Assembly: GCA_964036155.1 (NCBI GenBank)
Contig: OZ038423.1
Span: forward strand, 26,613,249-26,677,248
Direction: 5' to 3'
DNA length: 64,000 nucleotides
DNA from: Diploscapter coronatus
Lineage: Eukaryota > Nematoda > Chromadorea > Rhabditida > Rhabditidae
The notes under the pieces are model-generated. The model did no database searches, was not told where the DNA came from, and saw nothing but the letters and a program-made list of their open reading frames with translations. How positions within the stretch are numbered: position 1 is the first letter of the stretch; each line of letters opens with the position of its first letter. The position numbers were made by a program, and so were the translations under genes. Shown here piece by piece: positions 1 to 18,487 of the stretch.

Positions 1-1489
1 AGGCAGGGCGTTTCGTTGAATTACCACTGCTTCGCGCATAGGTGACAATAAACTATCTAAACTAAACTATTTGATGACGACCCTTTGGAAACTACGAGGA
101 ATCAATTCATGTTATAAAAAAAAACACACACACACACACGGAGACTCCTTTATCTATCCAAACCTAGTCCTTCGTTTTAAAAAAGCTTGTTTTTCTTTTC
201 GCATCAAACACCTATCATTATGTCGCGCAATTTCTGCACATTTTTCAAAGGCTAAAATGAAGGAAATTGTATTATCAAACAGCGAGTAATTCAAATTCAT
301 TGAATTCGAATCAAATCATTGCCTTTCAAGGAAAACAGCAATATTGTCAGCAAGCGTATTTTCATTCAATGGAATTGGAAAATTGCTGCAGAAAAAAGGA
401 GAAGAAAAACGATAGGATGCCTTGCTGCTTCACGCATGCACATTACCTAAACCAGTTTCGATTTTCTGACTTCGCCTTTTTCTCCAAAACATTGCTTCTC
501 CAATTATTGGTAACGGTTTTTGGCAGGAAAAGGAGAGAATACAAATTAAGTCCTTGTACTAAACTGAAATTAACACTGAAGACATGGAAGTTTATGTAAA
601 CGTCATTCTTAGCAAGTTCTTTTGATTGGTTGGAACTTATAAAAACTTGAAACTTTATTCGAGTGATCTAAGATTTTTCTAAGGCTTCGGATTTATTCAT
701 TATTTTGAAAAACGATGGGAAAACTAATTCGTACAAACTCAATAGCAATTTAGTCCTGTAATTTACTAATTCAGTACAAATGAGACCCGCACCAAAAATG
801 GAAAGATAAAAGGTCACTTTTCTGTGTATTTTGACATTTTTCCCGGAAAAAAAACGATAAATTAACAGAAAATTCATTAACATTTTTACTAATTTGATAG
901 AAAAAGTGTGTCTAAACCCAGAGTTCTTAATTTTTTTCAAATGATGATACCGAGTGAAACCGTATGTAGTTGAGTCTGAAACTCCTAGCAGAAAATGGAC
1001 GAGTGAAAGAGTAGTTTATTCTTTTATTTGGCACGTCCGTGACAGTCGTAATTTAATTGCAGAGTTTATTTTTTGAAAAAAGTCAGTGAAACGGGAAATG
1101 TTTACAGAAAGTGATTTATTGAAGATAGCATAATTTTTCTAGAATGTTAGACAAAAAGTTATGATTTATTTCTTACAAGATAAGTATAGGTTCTTATGTT
1201 TGAAACCTTCACTTTGTCCAAAGAACTTTGAGAAAGCAACTATAAACGCCGATAAAAATAATCGGTTCCACCTCGCGAGATTTTTCCGAAACTCCCCAAT
1301 CGTGTAGTATCACAAAACAACCCATACTTCTTTTCTTCACCTTTTTAATTGCACTATCAAAAGTCCAAAGACTTGATCCCACTTTCAATGAAATTGATCA
1401 AACACCACAATTAAAAATTATCGGTGATAAATTTCTAATTTAAAATTAGAAAAAATAGTTTAAATAAAATAGCAACGATAAAATTTCAG
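1..1489. other. No clear gene; upstream of or within a collagen intron
   Basis: AT-rich sequence without a convincing coding exon on either strand. The first ~46 bases are richer in GC and end in AG|GTGACA, so they could be the tail of an exon on the + strand (one frame is open). That exon ends in phase 2, which does not fit the phase 1 required by the first visible collagen exon, so I do not join them. The stretch may be the 5' intron of the collagen gene or intergenic DNA. Confidence 0.5.
124..139. repeat. (AC)n microsatellite
   Basis: Eight AC dinucleotides follow an A-run. A simple repeat with no gene association that I can see. Confidence 0.9.
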
Positions 1490-2287
1490 GAACCCCTGGA
1501 CCAAAGGCAAGAAATTCTACAATTTTAGGGTTTAAAAATAATGTGTATCAATTTTCAGGGACCACCTGTAAGTTGCCGGCAGCTGTCCAAATTTAGTATA
1601 AAATTAATTTAAATGTGTTTAGGGAACACCTGGGTATGATCTTCGACGATATTTTCTACTTATTATTCTACATATTTTCCAGCTTTAAATTTGTAAGATA
1701 ATGATATTATTTCAGAATGCCCGGACCAGGTACATGATCACATTCATCATTGATTTAATCGTATTCGAGAATTAGAGCTAAAATCTAGCGTTAAAATGTG
1801 AATTATCGTTAGCATTTTAACGTTAGATCTAGCGTTAATAACACTTTCTGATTAAATCAATCATGAACGAACTTACAGACGGAAACCCCGGAGGTAAATC
1901 TTGTCAATGACCAAGAAATGCGCTAATAATTTGATTTTCAGCTCCTGGCCAGCCTGGTAGGAAATTAGCATATTCTGAATTCTAGAACCCCATTGACAAT
2001 CCATATACAGGAAACCCTGGTGGAGAGGGCGAGCGTGGTGTCTGCCCGACTTACTGCGCCAACGACGGTGGTGCGTCCAGTTTGTAGCATATAGAAAAAT
2101 TTCATCATATCTCCAAATGCCATCTTGATTCAATTGAAATCAGCCAATTCTTGTTCTGAGAGCAAAGATGATCCTTCAAAGAATAGTCTTTGTTATCCAA
2201 AAATCCTGCAGATTTTTATTTTTTCCAAATCCAATTGAAAAATTTCCAGGTGTGTTCTTCGAGGATGGAACGATGAGACGACGATAA
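1490..2287 (+). CDS. Cuticle collagen, 3' part, built from micro-exons
   Basis: Eight consecutive exons join in phase: 1490-1506, 1559-1567, 1623-1633, 1716-1729, 1879-1893, 1942-1956, 2011-2070, 2250-2287. They encode Gly-X-Y triplets (GTPGPK, GPP, GTPG, MPGP, DGNPG, APGQP, GNPGGEGERG) followed by CPTYCANDGG and VFFEDGTMRRR, then TAA at 2285-2287. The Cys-X3-Cys plus 'GGVFFEDGT' ending is the standard C-terminal non-collagen segment of nematode cuticle collagens, which are secreted, cross-linked structural proteins of the exoskeleton. The 5' part (signal anchor, furin-like site, first Gly-X-Y block) is not visible and is upstream or in a long intron. The first intron uses a GC donor (AAG|GCAAGA). 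An AATAAA at 2637 can end the transcript. The family assignment is firm; which collagen it is cannot be said. Confidence 0.88.
1746..1864. repeat. Imperfect 119-bp palindrome in a collagen intron
   Basis: The 15-base arms ATCATTGATTTAATC (1746-1760) and GATTAAATCAATCAT (1850-1864) are inverted with one mismatch. A second inner pair (GCGTTAAAATG / CATTTTAACG) continues the fold. It looks like a small foldback or MITE-type insertion in the intron between the 14-nt and 15-nt exons. Confidence 0.6.
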
Positions 2288-2636
2288 GCGACAACACTCA
2301 AACTCTCTGCAATCCGATAACATTAACCGTCTCTCAGGGCCACGACACTCATCATTGTTGTAAACTAACTATCATCACTCGGGTGTATTTCCTTAATTCC
2401 ATCATCTCTCAAAATGCACCTATCTTATCCTTTAGGTTTGTAGACTTTACTAGTTTTATACTCGTAAGTCTTAGTAATTCTATGGTTATCTCAGCGTCAT
2501 CTAATAACTTTAACAATTTCTTCTTAAATGATCGTCCATCGTGCATTCATTTTCGTAAGCCTGCCATTTTCATTCAACCACAACGAGAAACTGCCATCTC
2601 TCCCCCATTTATCATAAACATAAAATCGACGATAAA

Positions 2637-2642
2637 AATAAA
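2637..2642 (+). terminator. AATAAA, likely collagen poly(A) signal
   Basis: First good AATAAA downstream of the collagen stop (350 bases on). It lies within 30 bases of the opposing signal used by the convergent P-glycoprotein gene. Confidence 0.5.
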
Positions 2643-2664
2643 CAATGTGATCATGAGTAGTCGG

Positions 2665-2670
2665 TTTATT
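2665..2670 (-). terminator. AATAAA on the minus strand, likely P-glycoprotein poly(A) signal
   Basis: TTTATT on the plus strand, 222 bases past the P-glycoprotein stop codon. With the opposing signal at 2637 it implies tail-to-tail transcripts that overlap or nearly touch. Confidence 0.45.
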
Positions 2671-2891
2671 TGATATTGCATGTGAAAAATGAGATCAACA
2701 CAACAAAACAAACTTAGAATTTCATAAAACAATAAAAATACTCTGAGCCCGCTAAATTGGAACTTGAATGTCATTGCGAAAATACAACTCTCAAACAATT
2801 ATGGGTTTTGGAGTCCTGCTGATTTTTCACGCTAATTTGTACTATCTTTTAATATTGACATGAAAAATCAACTGTTCGTAGAATTTTTTTT

Positions 2892-9018
<6,127 letters not shown>

Positions 9019-9029
9019 TTTTGATGATA

Positions 9030-9190
9030 GATGGTACCTGAAATGGTAGCTTTGGTAACAAAGTAACAAAAATGGTAACGAAGCGATTCGAAAAGAGGAT
9101 AATAGATATGGTATCAAAATGGTACAGGAAGGAATTCACAATGAAATGTACCAAAAATGGTAACGATGGTACTAAACTGGTAAATTTTAG
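9030..9190. promoter_or_regulatory. Cluster of ATGGTA motifs just upstream of the P-glycoprotein start
   Basis: Six ATGGTA hexamers and several near copies (TTGGTA, CTGGTA, ATGTACC) occur in about 160 bases directly before the start codon at 9018. In gene orientation they read TACCAT. They may be clustered binding sites or the remains of a decayed short tandem repeat; the sequence alone does not decide. Confidence 0.35.
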
Positions 9191-12100
9191 CACGAAATGG
9201 TGAAAAACATGAATTCGGCATGAATGGAATATGCGGATACTCATTGAAATGCCTCGTCACACCGAGAGCGACACAATGCAAAAAGCTGATAAGTTGATAA
9301 GAAACCACTTTTCTAATCACAATAGAAAAATCTTTCATCCCATACTTCAATGTAGACTTCCAAAACCATCTAGGTTATAAAGATGGTGATATCAAGAATT
9401 CACGCTAAACAATACATGATCGCTGAAAAATGAAGCGCAGACTCTGATTTTAATGACCGAATTTTTGTGCCCGCGCTTGGAGAATTTGATGCACTCGCCA
9501 GGAGTTGTCATTCATCTCTGAACGACTTGAAACTTGTTAAGTTTTAAGGTTAATGTTTAGAAATCTTGTAACTATGGAGATTTATAAAATTTGCTAGTGA
9601 ATATTTAATGACATCTAAATCATATGCAGACGCATTTTGCAGATAATTAACGATCTTTAGTCAATAGCATTTGAATAGTTAACATAACTAATCATTTTTT
9701 AGAAATTAGAAAGGACATTTTTAGTTGTTATTTCACAACGTGCCTATTTGGCATGAATGCTCGTTAGGGATTAACTCTAATCAAAATGATAGTGGAATGT
9801 TATTACTCACGATCTAAGATATGAACGCGAAAAAAGCAGGATATGTTTCGAAATAGAATTTTCGGGCCTGAATTAATAACTGAGGATCCGTGGTTTAAAT
9901 AGAATATCGCACTTCTTTATCATCCCATCTCGCTTATCAGCTAGTAGTGATGCAAAAATGTGGGCTCTGCTGAACACAAACAGAAATTTTAGACGAATTT
10001 CGAAACTCTGCGAAAATTCACTGAGTATGATGCAAAAATTGATAGACATCAGAGCTCAAAGAGTGTGAGAAAACTGAGACAAGAGAAAAAGAATGCAGGA
10101 AAACGAAAATATGATTCGATTTTAACTGATAAGCGGAGCACTTGTGCCCATTGATAACATAGACAAAGGATCACATTTATGATTGTGCCAAGTCTAGGTC
10201 AATATGATTTTTATTGCTGAGTATAAATATTTCTTTTAAAAACTAGATTATTTTTATCGGAAAAATTAGAAAACATCCAGAGTACAGAAAATGCCAAGTA
10301 TAAAAACACACAGTGCGTTCTTGAAGCCACGAAAAGTAGAGATCTAAATCAATGAGAAAATAAACGTCGGAGATTATTTCCTCGGCTCTTTCTCCTTCAG
10401 ACGAAATTTCCTAGCTTCATGAGTTTTGAGTTTTATGAGAGGGAAAGACCGTTCTTCGACTTGGTTTCCAACAGTTTACTTAACTCTCTGAGTTCTGAGT
10501 TTTTCAAAGACAGTTTACCATCGATCTACAAACGAGCGAATGCAAGATGAAACCGTCTATGAAAATGAATAAACTTCTCATTCAGATAATTATTTTTCAC
10601 AGAAAAATTAAAAAAGACCCTGCGTAGCTTCATTTATCCAAGAAGTTAAGTGTTACTAACAATAAAATTTAACAACGGAACAGATTTGGGACGATGACAG
10701 ACTATTTGCCAATCTCTTTATTGATATTGCGAACTTCAACTCTCAAATATGCAAAAACGTCTAGAACAGCGGCACAAATCAGAGCCAGGTCACATTTCCT
10801 CTTACACTTTTAATCAAGAATAGATAAGAAAACAAGCACTTTTGAATTACAAAACGATGAAATTCAGATTATTTTGAGCTGGGTTGCGTCAAATGAAATG
10901 CTGAAAATTGAACCTGATTTTGATAAAAAAAAAAAAACGTAACCAGTAGTACGCAAACTACAATTGTTATTTCAAACTAAATAAAAATCGACAAGCTAAA
11001 GTCTTGATTTTAACATTATGGACTCCAAATACGTACTGAAATTTGATAGGGGAGCAAGCATAAAATATGAAGTACCCTTGATATATCGACTAACTTATGA
11101 GCATGTTCATAGTTCGTCAAAAATGAAATATCAGAAATAGTCGCGCTGAATTCGAAAATGTTCGTATTGTCTTATGTCAACTTCTGCCATTCTTTCACAT
11201 CGAGACTCTATCTTTAATTCAGCTTCCCTGTAGTTCTGCCATTTTTCAACACGTGAGAGCTTAGAGACTCAGAGTTTACCTTCAGCACTCTTGGTTTCTT
11301 CAAATATTTGCACGTCTGCATCGAACCACAATAAATAACGCAAAACGAATATTCGAAGAAATCATTGCCTACCTACTACTTGATTTGATTACAATTGACA
11401 CGAAATTGCACAATCTGATAACAACTTCACTATGGCAAAATGAATATAGTAAATTAAAATGAAAAGTCTAAATTTAAATATTTCAGGTGGCAACAAAACC
11501 TTGAGCAACACCAATGGAGATGATCTAGCCATATGAACTCGAAAAGATATGAGTAATACCTCATGACTTTTTCAACGAAGATCAAATGTTAACGATAAAT
11601 TTGAAAAAAGTTGAAGATAACGAGAAAAATGGTACGTTTAAGGCAACCAACAGAACCTCATCAGAAAATCCGATCCAGATGCAGTTTGTTCGATCAATTT
11701 TCGCACGTTTATTTTTAATTCTCAATCGAGTGGAAAATTCAATGTATTATTAATTTGATTCAAATTCCACTCGCCGTTCCTACATGTGATTATAATGTAA
11801 ATTAATAAAATAATTTTTAATGTTGAAATTCAATCTTCATCAGTACGAATTTTATGACAATTGAATAAAATGACGAAATTCTGACTAATTCAGTGCCTTA
11901 TCACAATGAAGTTTAGCATTCTGGTAATTATCATATAATGCTCAATCCAATAAACTAGGATAATTATGTAATCAACACTTAATTACCCGGTGATTAAACG
12001 TAATTTGACACAAGTCGTTGTTCCACAAGGTTCGAAGAGACTTTCAAATTTCAAGGGTATTTTTCAAAAGTGAATTGCCAAAAATTCCAATAAAAACGTC

Positions 12101-12440
12101 TAAAATACTGAAAAAGTTATATCCAAATCTTCTAAAAAAGACTTTTTTAAATCAATGTTTTCGGAATGAAACCAATTCATGGCCTCTGGGAAAATTCATC
12201 AACCAATTTTTAAAAAAATCTTATTTTTATTAATATTATTTTATTATCAATCAAAGTCGATGATTTTTCACGAGACCCAAGTTTATGCTCGCTAATTTTA
12301 AACGATATTTTTCGAAAGTGAATTGCTAAAATCACAAACATAGACTAACAAATGCAATAAGCTCAGGCTTCTAGGATAAAACTGAAGATACATTAAAAAA
12401 ATGAATATCTTAGAATAAATAAAAAATCAAGCTCACCATT
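9191..12440. other. Intergenic, no gene seen
   Basis: About 3.2 kb of AT-rich DNA between the 5' end of the P-glycoprotein gene and the 3' end of the SAC2 gene. Open frames are short and lack splice-compatible neighbours. A small hairpin (CGAGTGGAA / TTCCACTCG) lies near 11726-11775. TTTATT near 12225 gives a minus-strand AATAAA that could end the SAC2 transcript. I found no tRNA, snRNA or spliced-leader gene. Confidence 0.6.
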
Positions 12441-15400
12441 TTAAAGCAGGATGATTTTAGTTTTCGACCTTTTGATGTCATCCGCGTATTTTTCCATTGG
12501 GTCCCTTCTTTGCGTGGTCGAATTGCTGGTCCCGCCCCCTTTCACGGCTCCCTTTAATCTTCCCATGAACGAGGTCGATTGTACTGGGTTTACGCCATTG
12601 CTTTGATCCGATGTTTGTCCAACTTCGAGTGTCGCCTTTTCTGTGATCAAACCATCCGAAACTGAGGGTCGGAGCTGAAAAGATAAAATTTCAGGCTATT
12701 TTCAAATCTTGAAGTTCCTAACAATAAAACGATTGAACAATTGGAACTCTTCTCGATATTATAACTTGCTTGGAACCGGTTCAAATTGTGGGTTCGAACG
12801 AAATGTTCCGTTTTCAGTCATTATCTAATTTTTTAAAGTGAGGATGTTAGGCTACTTCATTGAAAATTCAAATTTTTCCAATATTATAGCATTTTCGAAT
12901 AATATACAATGTTTTTCTAATCAATTCGTTAAATTTTCACTTGTTGCCCTATTTCTGTAATTCTGCCCGCGTGATTAAGAGCCAAATCGTCCCGAATTCC
13001 TTCCGAATTGACAGTCGGCAAGGTCTCTTCCAAGTCGACCAGAATTCCGGTGTTTGATGATTCTGAAAATAAAAAAATAAAAAGAAGTTTAAAATAAAAA
13101 ATTATCACAAATATCGGAAACTTTCAAATTATTTAGTAATAAAAACTCCTACAGACATCTTCTAAAAATAGCAAGATAGCATGTGAAACAAGAATTTCTA
13201 GAAACTTCAATGTTCTTTGGAAGAATAAACCCTCCAGATACTTTTTTTTTTCAAAAGAATGAAGAAAAAAAACCTCACCTTTCCCCTCCTTCTCCTTGTC
13301 CTTCTCCTTTGCTTCCATTCCAAGTTTGTTTCTATCCTGTTCGGGTTTCTGCTTGCCAACAGCCTTTGCCTTGCCGATGACGGAAGCGAGTGCCTTTCTC
13401 ATGCCGGCCGCGGATTTCGCCCCAACGCTGCCCCCTTCAAGTCGACCCACCGAAAACACGGGCATCGCTCTGTCCGTGTACATCTCAATCGCTACGGCTA
13501 TCTGAAAATTTAGAAATTCAAACACAGTTATCCCTAAAAAATTTGTTCAAAATTGAGTTACAATTATACAAAAAAAATACTGTAATATTTATAAAAAAAA
13601 AAAAAATTCCCCTCAACTTTCCTAATTACAGTAACCTTGAAAAAATGAACAAAGTTAGGAAGAAAATATTTAATCAAAAGATATTAAAAAACTCATAAAA
13701 TCATTTTTTTAAACTTTCATTCTTTAGAAAAAAAAAACTACCGTAATCTTAAAAATGTTCACCTGCTGTCCGACGGAATCGATGTACTCGTTGGCCTCGT
13801 CGAGGGACTTGAGAATGAGGGCGACGTTGTTGAAGAGTCTCGTTCTTGAAGGCCGCCAAGTGAATGACTGAATCAAGCCGTTTGAAGGGTCGCGCACCGT
13901 CACTCGAAGATGCTGACGATTCGAATACAGTCCAACCTGGAATTTTTTAAGTTTCATTGTTTTATTTCAAAAGTCCTAATTTTTGCTTATTTTTTCCTAA
14001 AGCATCATGTACCAAATAACAATCATCAAAGCTTGAAAATTCAAACAAAAATTTTCCATAAAATAAATTCAATTTTATTGGTTTTCAATATTTTCCATCG
14101 AATCGGAAAACAGATAAAAACAATTTTAAAATAAATAGTCCATTCTCTTTTCCAAAAAATGAAAAGTTTCTTTTAAAATCAAAAATTACTAGCCTCAATT
14201 TTAGCGATATCATCCAGCGAGCAAATGACAACATCCAGCAGTTTCTCAGCATCGTCGTTGTAGGCGGCCACGTAGAGCTTCGTCCTCGACAGCAAAACGA
14301 CTGTGTCAATGCTAATTTCCGCACCAAAAGAACTGCCCGTCTTCGCGCCGTTTATCAGTCCCCAGCCTCCTGATTTTCTTTTTCAATTTTCAGAATTGTA
14401 TACAGTTTGCATTTTTAAGACATTTCTATTTTTCTTTTGCTTTTGGTCGTTCGGTGAAACAATTAGAAAAATATTCAATATGCGCAATTTTATTTTAGAA
14501 AGAAAAAGAATTTCGGAAACCTTTGAAAGGACAATATTTTCAAATCATGTTCATATGGTGGAGCATAGGTATTAAAAGTATTCTATGTAGCACATAATAA
14601 TGTTAAAATTACCTATGACAGTTTCGCCTTCCGGAATCAAGAAATGTATGGTCTCGGAGACGAGCCGACTCACGTTTTCCGGCTCCTCGTCATCACTCTG
14701 ATCGCCAGTGTCTATCATCGATTCGTTGCCTGAAATTTGAAAATAGAAAAAGGCAAAGGTTATTTTTTCGAAAGACAAAAATATAGAAGATCTCTTGAGT
14801 CAAAATATTTAGCAAAAAGCAGGTCTAAATTAGTGTTGTTTTTATTCGCTGAAATGTCCAATTTAGAAATATTCAAAAGTAATCATTCAATTTTTTAAAG
14901 TTGTTGTAAATTATAAAAGATACCCTGATCGGGTTGTCCCAAGAGTCGATTGATCGCCTTTTGCCGGGCTGTGTCGCGCACATGCGAGAGATAGTAGCGA
15001 CTAGCCGAGTTGTAACCATCCTAAAATATGAAAATTAAAAACTCAATAAGCATGTTTTAAAAATTAAAAGTATCTAAAAAAATCTATTTAAAAAAAAAAA
15101 AACCTTCATAATCCCAGCTAGCTTCCTCTCGCCGCTTCGCGTCACATCGCCCTTCAAGGCTGCAGTGCCGGCGTACTGCAAAAATAAATGAAAACTCCGA
15201 AATTTGATGATTTTCTAGTGTAAATGGAAATATAGCTTCTCTGTGAGAAAAGTTGTTTTTAATTTCAAGAATAGTATCATAAACCTAGCACTTATAAGAG
15301 ATAATATATATCCCCTTCTCTTAAATTGTATTTTCGAAGCCCACCTGAGTGGAGATGGCATCCCCGTTGTCGGCCCAAATCCTCTGCAGGGTCTGGACGA

Positions 15401-18139
15401 GCGGCTCTGGCGGATCGTTCAGCGGGCCGTAGATGCCTAATTTCTGGGCCTGTCGCAGACACACGAATGTCGAAATTGCACCCTGAAAATTACACAACTT
15501 CGTAAAATAAACATTTTTAAAAGAAAATACTATTCTTTACAAAATATGACATTTTATCGCAAAATTAGCACTTTAAACTTTCAAAAATAGTTTGCAAAAA
15601 TGCTAAACATCTACCTGAACCACATTAGTCCTATCCAAGCAATCGACGCAGTTCGTACGCACCACACCCTTTTGGGTTTGAACGATTTCTCCTGAAATTT
15701 CGTTTTTAAGAAAATAGAAAATTACAATTAAATTTTAAAAAATCACCTCGTTTGTCGACCCAACAATAACCGATTTCCCTTAGTAGATCCTCCATGCTAT
15801 GAATCAGATATCGAATCTGAAAACTTCAAAATATTTCAAATTGAAACTTTTATTAAACCTTCAGGGCTTTTTTCCTGCAAAAAAAAAAACAATTTTTCAA
15901 GTTTCAAATTTATGAAAATAAAACAATTAATTTTCCGAACCTTATCAAAATTCAGCCCTCTACAGTGGTGATGCAGGTCGAAGGAAATGAACGCCAAATC
16001 CGGGTTGTCGTGTTTTAAAGCGTGCTGAAAGAACATAATTTTTAAAATAAAAAAACCACGAAAATATGTTTCATTTGTTTATAGAAAATAGTAAACTTGA
16101 AAGATAAAATGAATTAAACAAAAATATTTCAAAATAAATAAATTAAAAATCCTGAGTTATATTTCAAAAAATTAAAATTCCCGAAAGTATGTTTCAGTCT
16201 ATAGAGAAAATAGCATCTTGGGGAAATTAGTTTTTTTTCTTCAAAATTCGAAATACCTCAATATAGCTCTCAGCCAATTTGAGTTCCCTTCCAGATTGGC
16301 TGACCAAATTGACGGCGACAACTGGGGTACCGTACTCCTCGGCCACTTTCCACATGTGCTTCTCGAAGTAGGGGAAGGATTCCTGAATTCGTTCCCTTTT
16401 TATCTTAAATCTATTCTTAAAAATGTTTTTTTTTCCACTCTATTTTAATTAGTTAATTTTTTTCTAATTTTACTCACTTTATTTTTATTTTTAACTCCCC
16501 AAAGCCTACCTCAAGCGGTTTTTCAATAGTTAGAGGGGGCCGAAACTTGTAGCCTTTCTGGCTCCAAAACAAAGGCACTGAACCACGAATCTGAGAAAGT
16601 AAATATTTTATTTTTCAAAATAAAAGATTTTACCTGTACGAAAGACAGACTGTGCTCGAAAATGTTGATTAGAAGTTCGGATTCGACGAAATTCGCCACG
16701 TAACTTTGTTGGTCGATGCCTCTACAAAATAAAAATCAAAATTTCGTTATTCAATGATAAAACATAAGGGTTAAGCTAACTGTTTGAAACATAAAACTTT
16801 TACTTTTAAATAAGACTAGAAAAAATCCCAACCTCCTCAAATATCTGGCTCCGGCTCGATGAACCGACCTTCTGGAAATCAACGTTATGCCCATACGCGC
16901 TGGAACTTCTTCGTCAACTTCCAATGCACCAGAAGAAACGTGGCCCTGCACGATTGGAATTATCCTATAATAAACTTTTAACAAATGTTTTTTTAGAAAG
17001 TTCATATATTTTTCCAACCATTGAGCACAACTTCTAATCTGAGCTATCAGATTTTTTAGAATTTTAAAAAGGAATACAAAATATATAAATATAAAAAAAT
17101 AAAATACCATTTCCTTTTCCTCTCCTCGTTTCCTTTGATTTCCATGAGCTCGGCCAAAATCACTTGGTTCCAGAAGAATTTCTCTTCAGATTCTTTGCAA
17201 TTCGAGTAGTATCTGAAGAAGTATAATATTAGAAATAAAAACATTAAATTAAAAATCTCACTTTTGCGTGCTCAGCGTGATGTCCCTCTCGAAGCAAAAA
17301 TAGAAGTCCGGATCGTCGTTGAATAATCTAAAAATATTTATTCTACTAAATAAAAATACTAAATATTGAAGGGAAAAAATTAATTTGGTTGAATTTTTAC
17401 CAAAATCAAAGAATGCTTCTAAAATAAAAATTTCTACCTCAAAATTTCGTCCAATAAACTCGGCTGTTCCCCGACTCGTTCTTGCATGAATTTGAGCAAT
17501 TTCTCAGTGCCAGACTTCAGCTTGTCCGCGGCAGATCTTTGCACTTCTAGGAGGGATCGAACCTGGAAGATGACTATCTTTAGAGAAATTATATCTATAT
17601 ATTATACAAAAAACGAAAAGAAAAAATTACAAAATTTTGAGAAAAATCAAATATGAAAATATCTTTCTGGGATAAAAATTATGTCTTTCAAAAAAATACC
17701 GTCTTTTCATCGCAACTTTTCGGAATCGCTCGAACTCGGTTGATGCGCTGGATTGGGTGTTGCTTAAATTGAAAAACAAACTAAACAAGTAAATAAATAA
17801 AATTACCTTCCCATCTTTTTCCTGGAAATTGCCGACTACGGTTGACTCAGTGGCCAGCAGGAGGTACTGTGCGTCTTCTATCGTCAATTTGCCTAGGAAA
17901 GTTACGAATTCGCCGCAATCGTAGGCGTCCAGAGGAAAGACTTCTAGAAAAAAGCTTAAAATCTAAGAAATTAAAAAACAATTATTTTTAGTAGAACTAT
18001 TTAAAAATCTTTTCCTGAAATAAAAAATCTAACCATTTTCATCCCTGAAATACAAATCGCCGGTTTGCTTGCTCCAGTAGAGTCGGCAGCCCTCGTTGTT
18101 CTCGAGGATGAAATCGTTGGACAACGAGTAGAGTCGCAT
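12441..18139 (-). CDS. sac-2: Sac-domain phosphoinositide phosphatase SAC2 (INPP5F-like)
   Basis: Complete gene, 870 aa, 22 exons in phase: 18139-18034, 17943-17807, 17762-17700, 17562-17438, 17327-17262, 17212-17108, 16964-16833, 16721-16634, 16590-16510, 16382-16257, 16024-15941, 15816-15747, 15691-15615, 15482-15345, 15175-15104, 15020-14924, 14729-14613, 14369-14194, 13936-13763, 13501-13279, 13062-12941, 12674-12441. The Sac catalytic CX5R loop is [13 protein letters not shown] (Cys ~409, Arg ~415), preceded by [14 protein letters not shown] and followed by [19 protein letters not shown]. The hSac2 homology domain is ~530-680, then a basic, disordered tail. SAC2 removes the 4-phosphate from PI4P on endosomes. 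A TTCAG acceptor at 18164, 24 bases before the ATG, could be a spliced-leader site. Intron 18 has a GC donor. A possible 16-nt exon near 15860 was excluded because it breaks the frame. Confidence 0.94.
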
Positions 18140-18487
18140 CTTCGCAAAATCACGACCACATTCCTGAAGAATCGAAATAAAATCGGTGAAAATCGATGAA
18201 AAACGGAGCGATTATTCATAGTCTATCGCGCTTGAATAGGGGAATTACGAGTAGACGCAGGACGAATGCAAGGGAGAAAGAAATAAGAAAAGCGATCGCT
18301 CTGCAAAGACGTGTTGAGAAATGAAACGAAAATAAAAGGAAATTTGAACATTAAAAGGAGAAAATTGGGTTTTTCAGTCGAAAATGAAGTTTGGATTCGA
18401 AAACCTCAAACTTCATTATTAAATCTACTCGATTTGTCCTCGACAGCTATTAGAAAAGTCAACCCCACCAGTTGAACAGTGGATGCG
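18140..18487. promoter_or_regulatory. Shared intergenic region of two divergent genes
   Basis: Only ~350 bases separate the start codons of the SAC2 gene (minus strand) and the borealin-like gene (plus strand), so both promoters must lie here or be shared. No TATA box stands out. Confidence 0.5.

Noticed and set aside
15843..15869. Possible 16-nt SAC2 exon (TTTGCAG|GAAAAAAGCC...)
   Set aside because: Including it shifts the frame. Without it the spacing between NFD and CWVD equals that of human SAC2.
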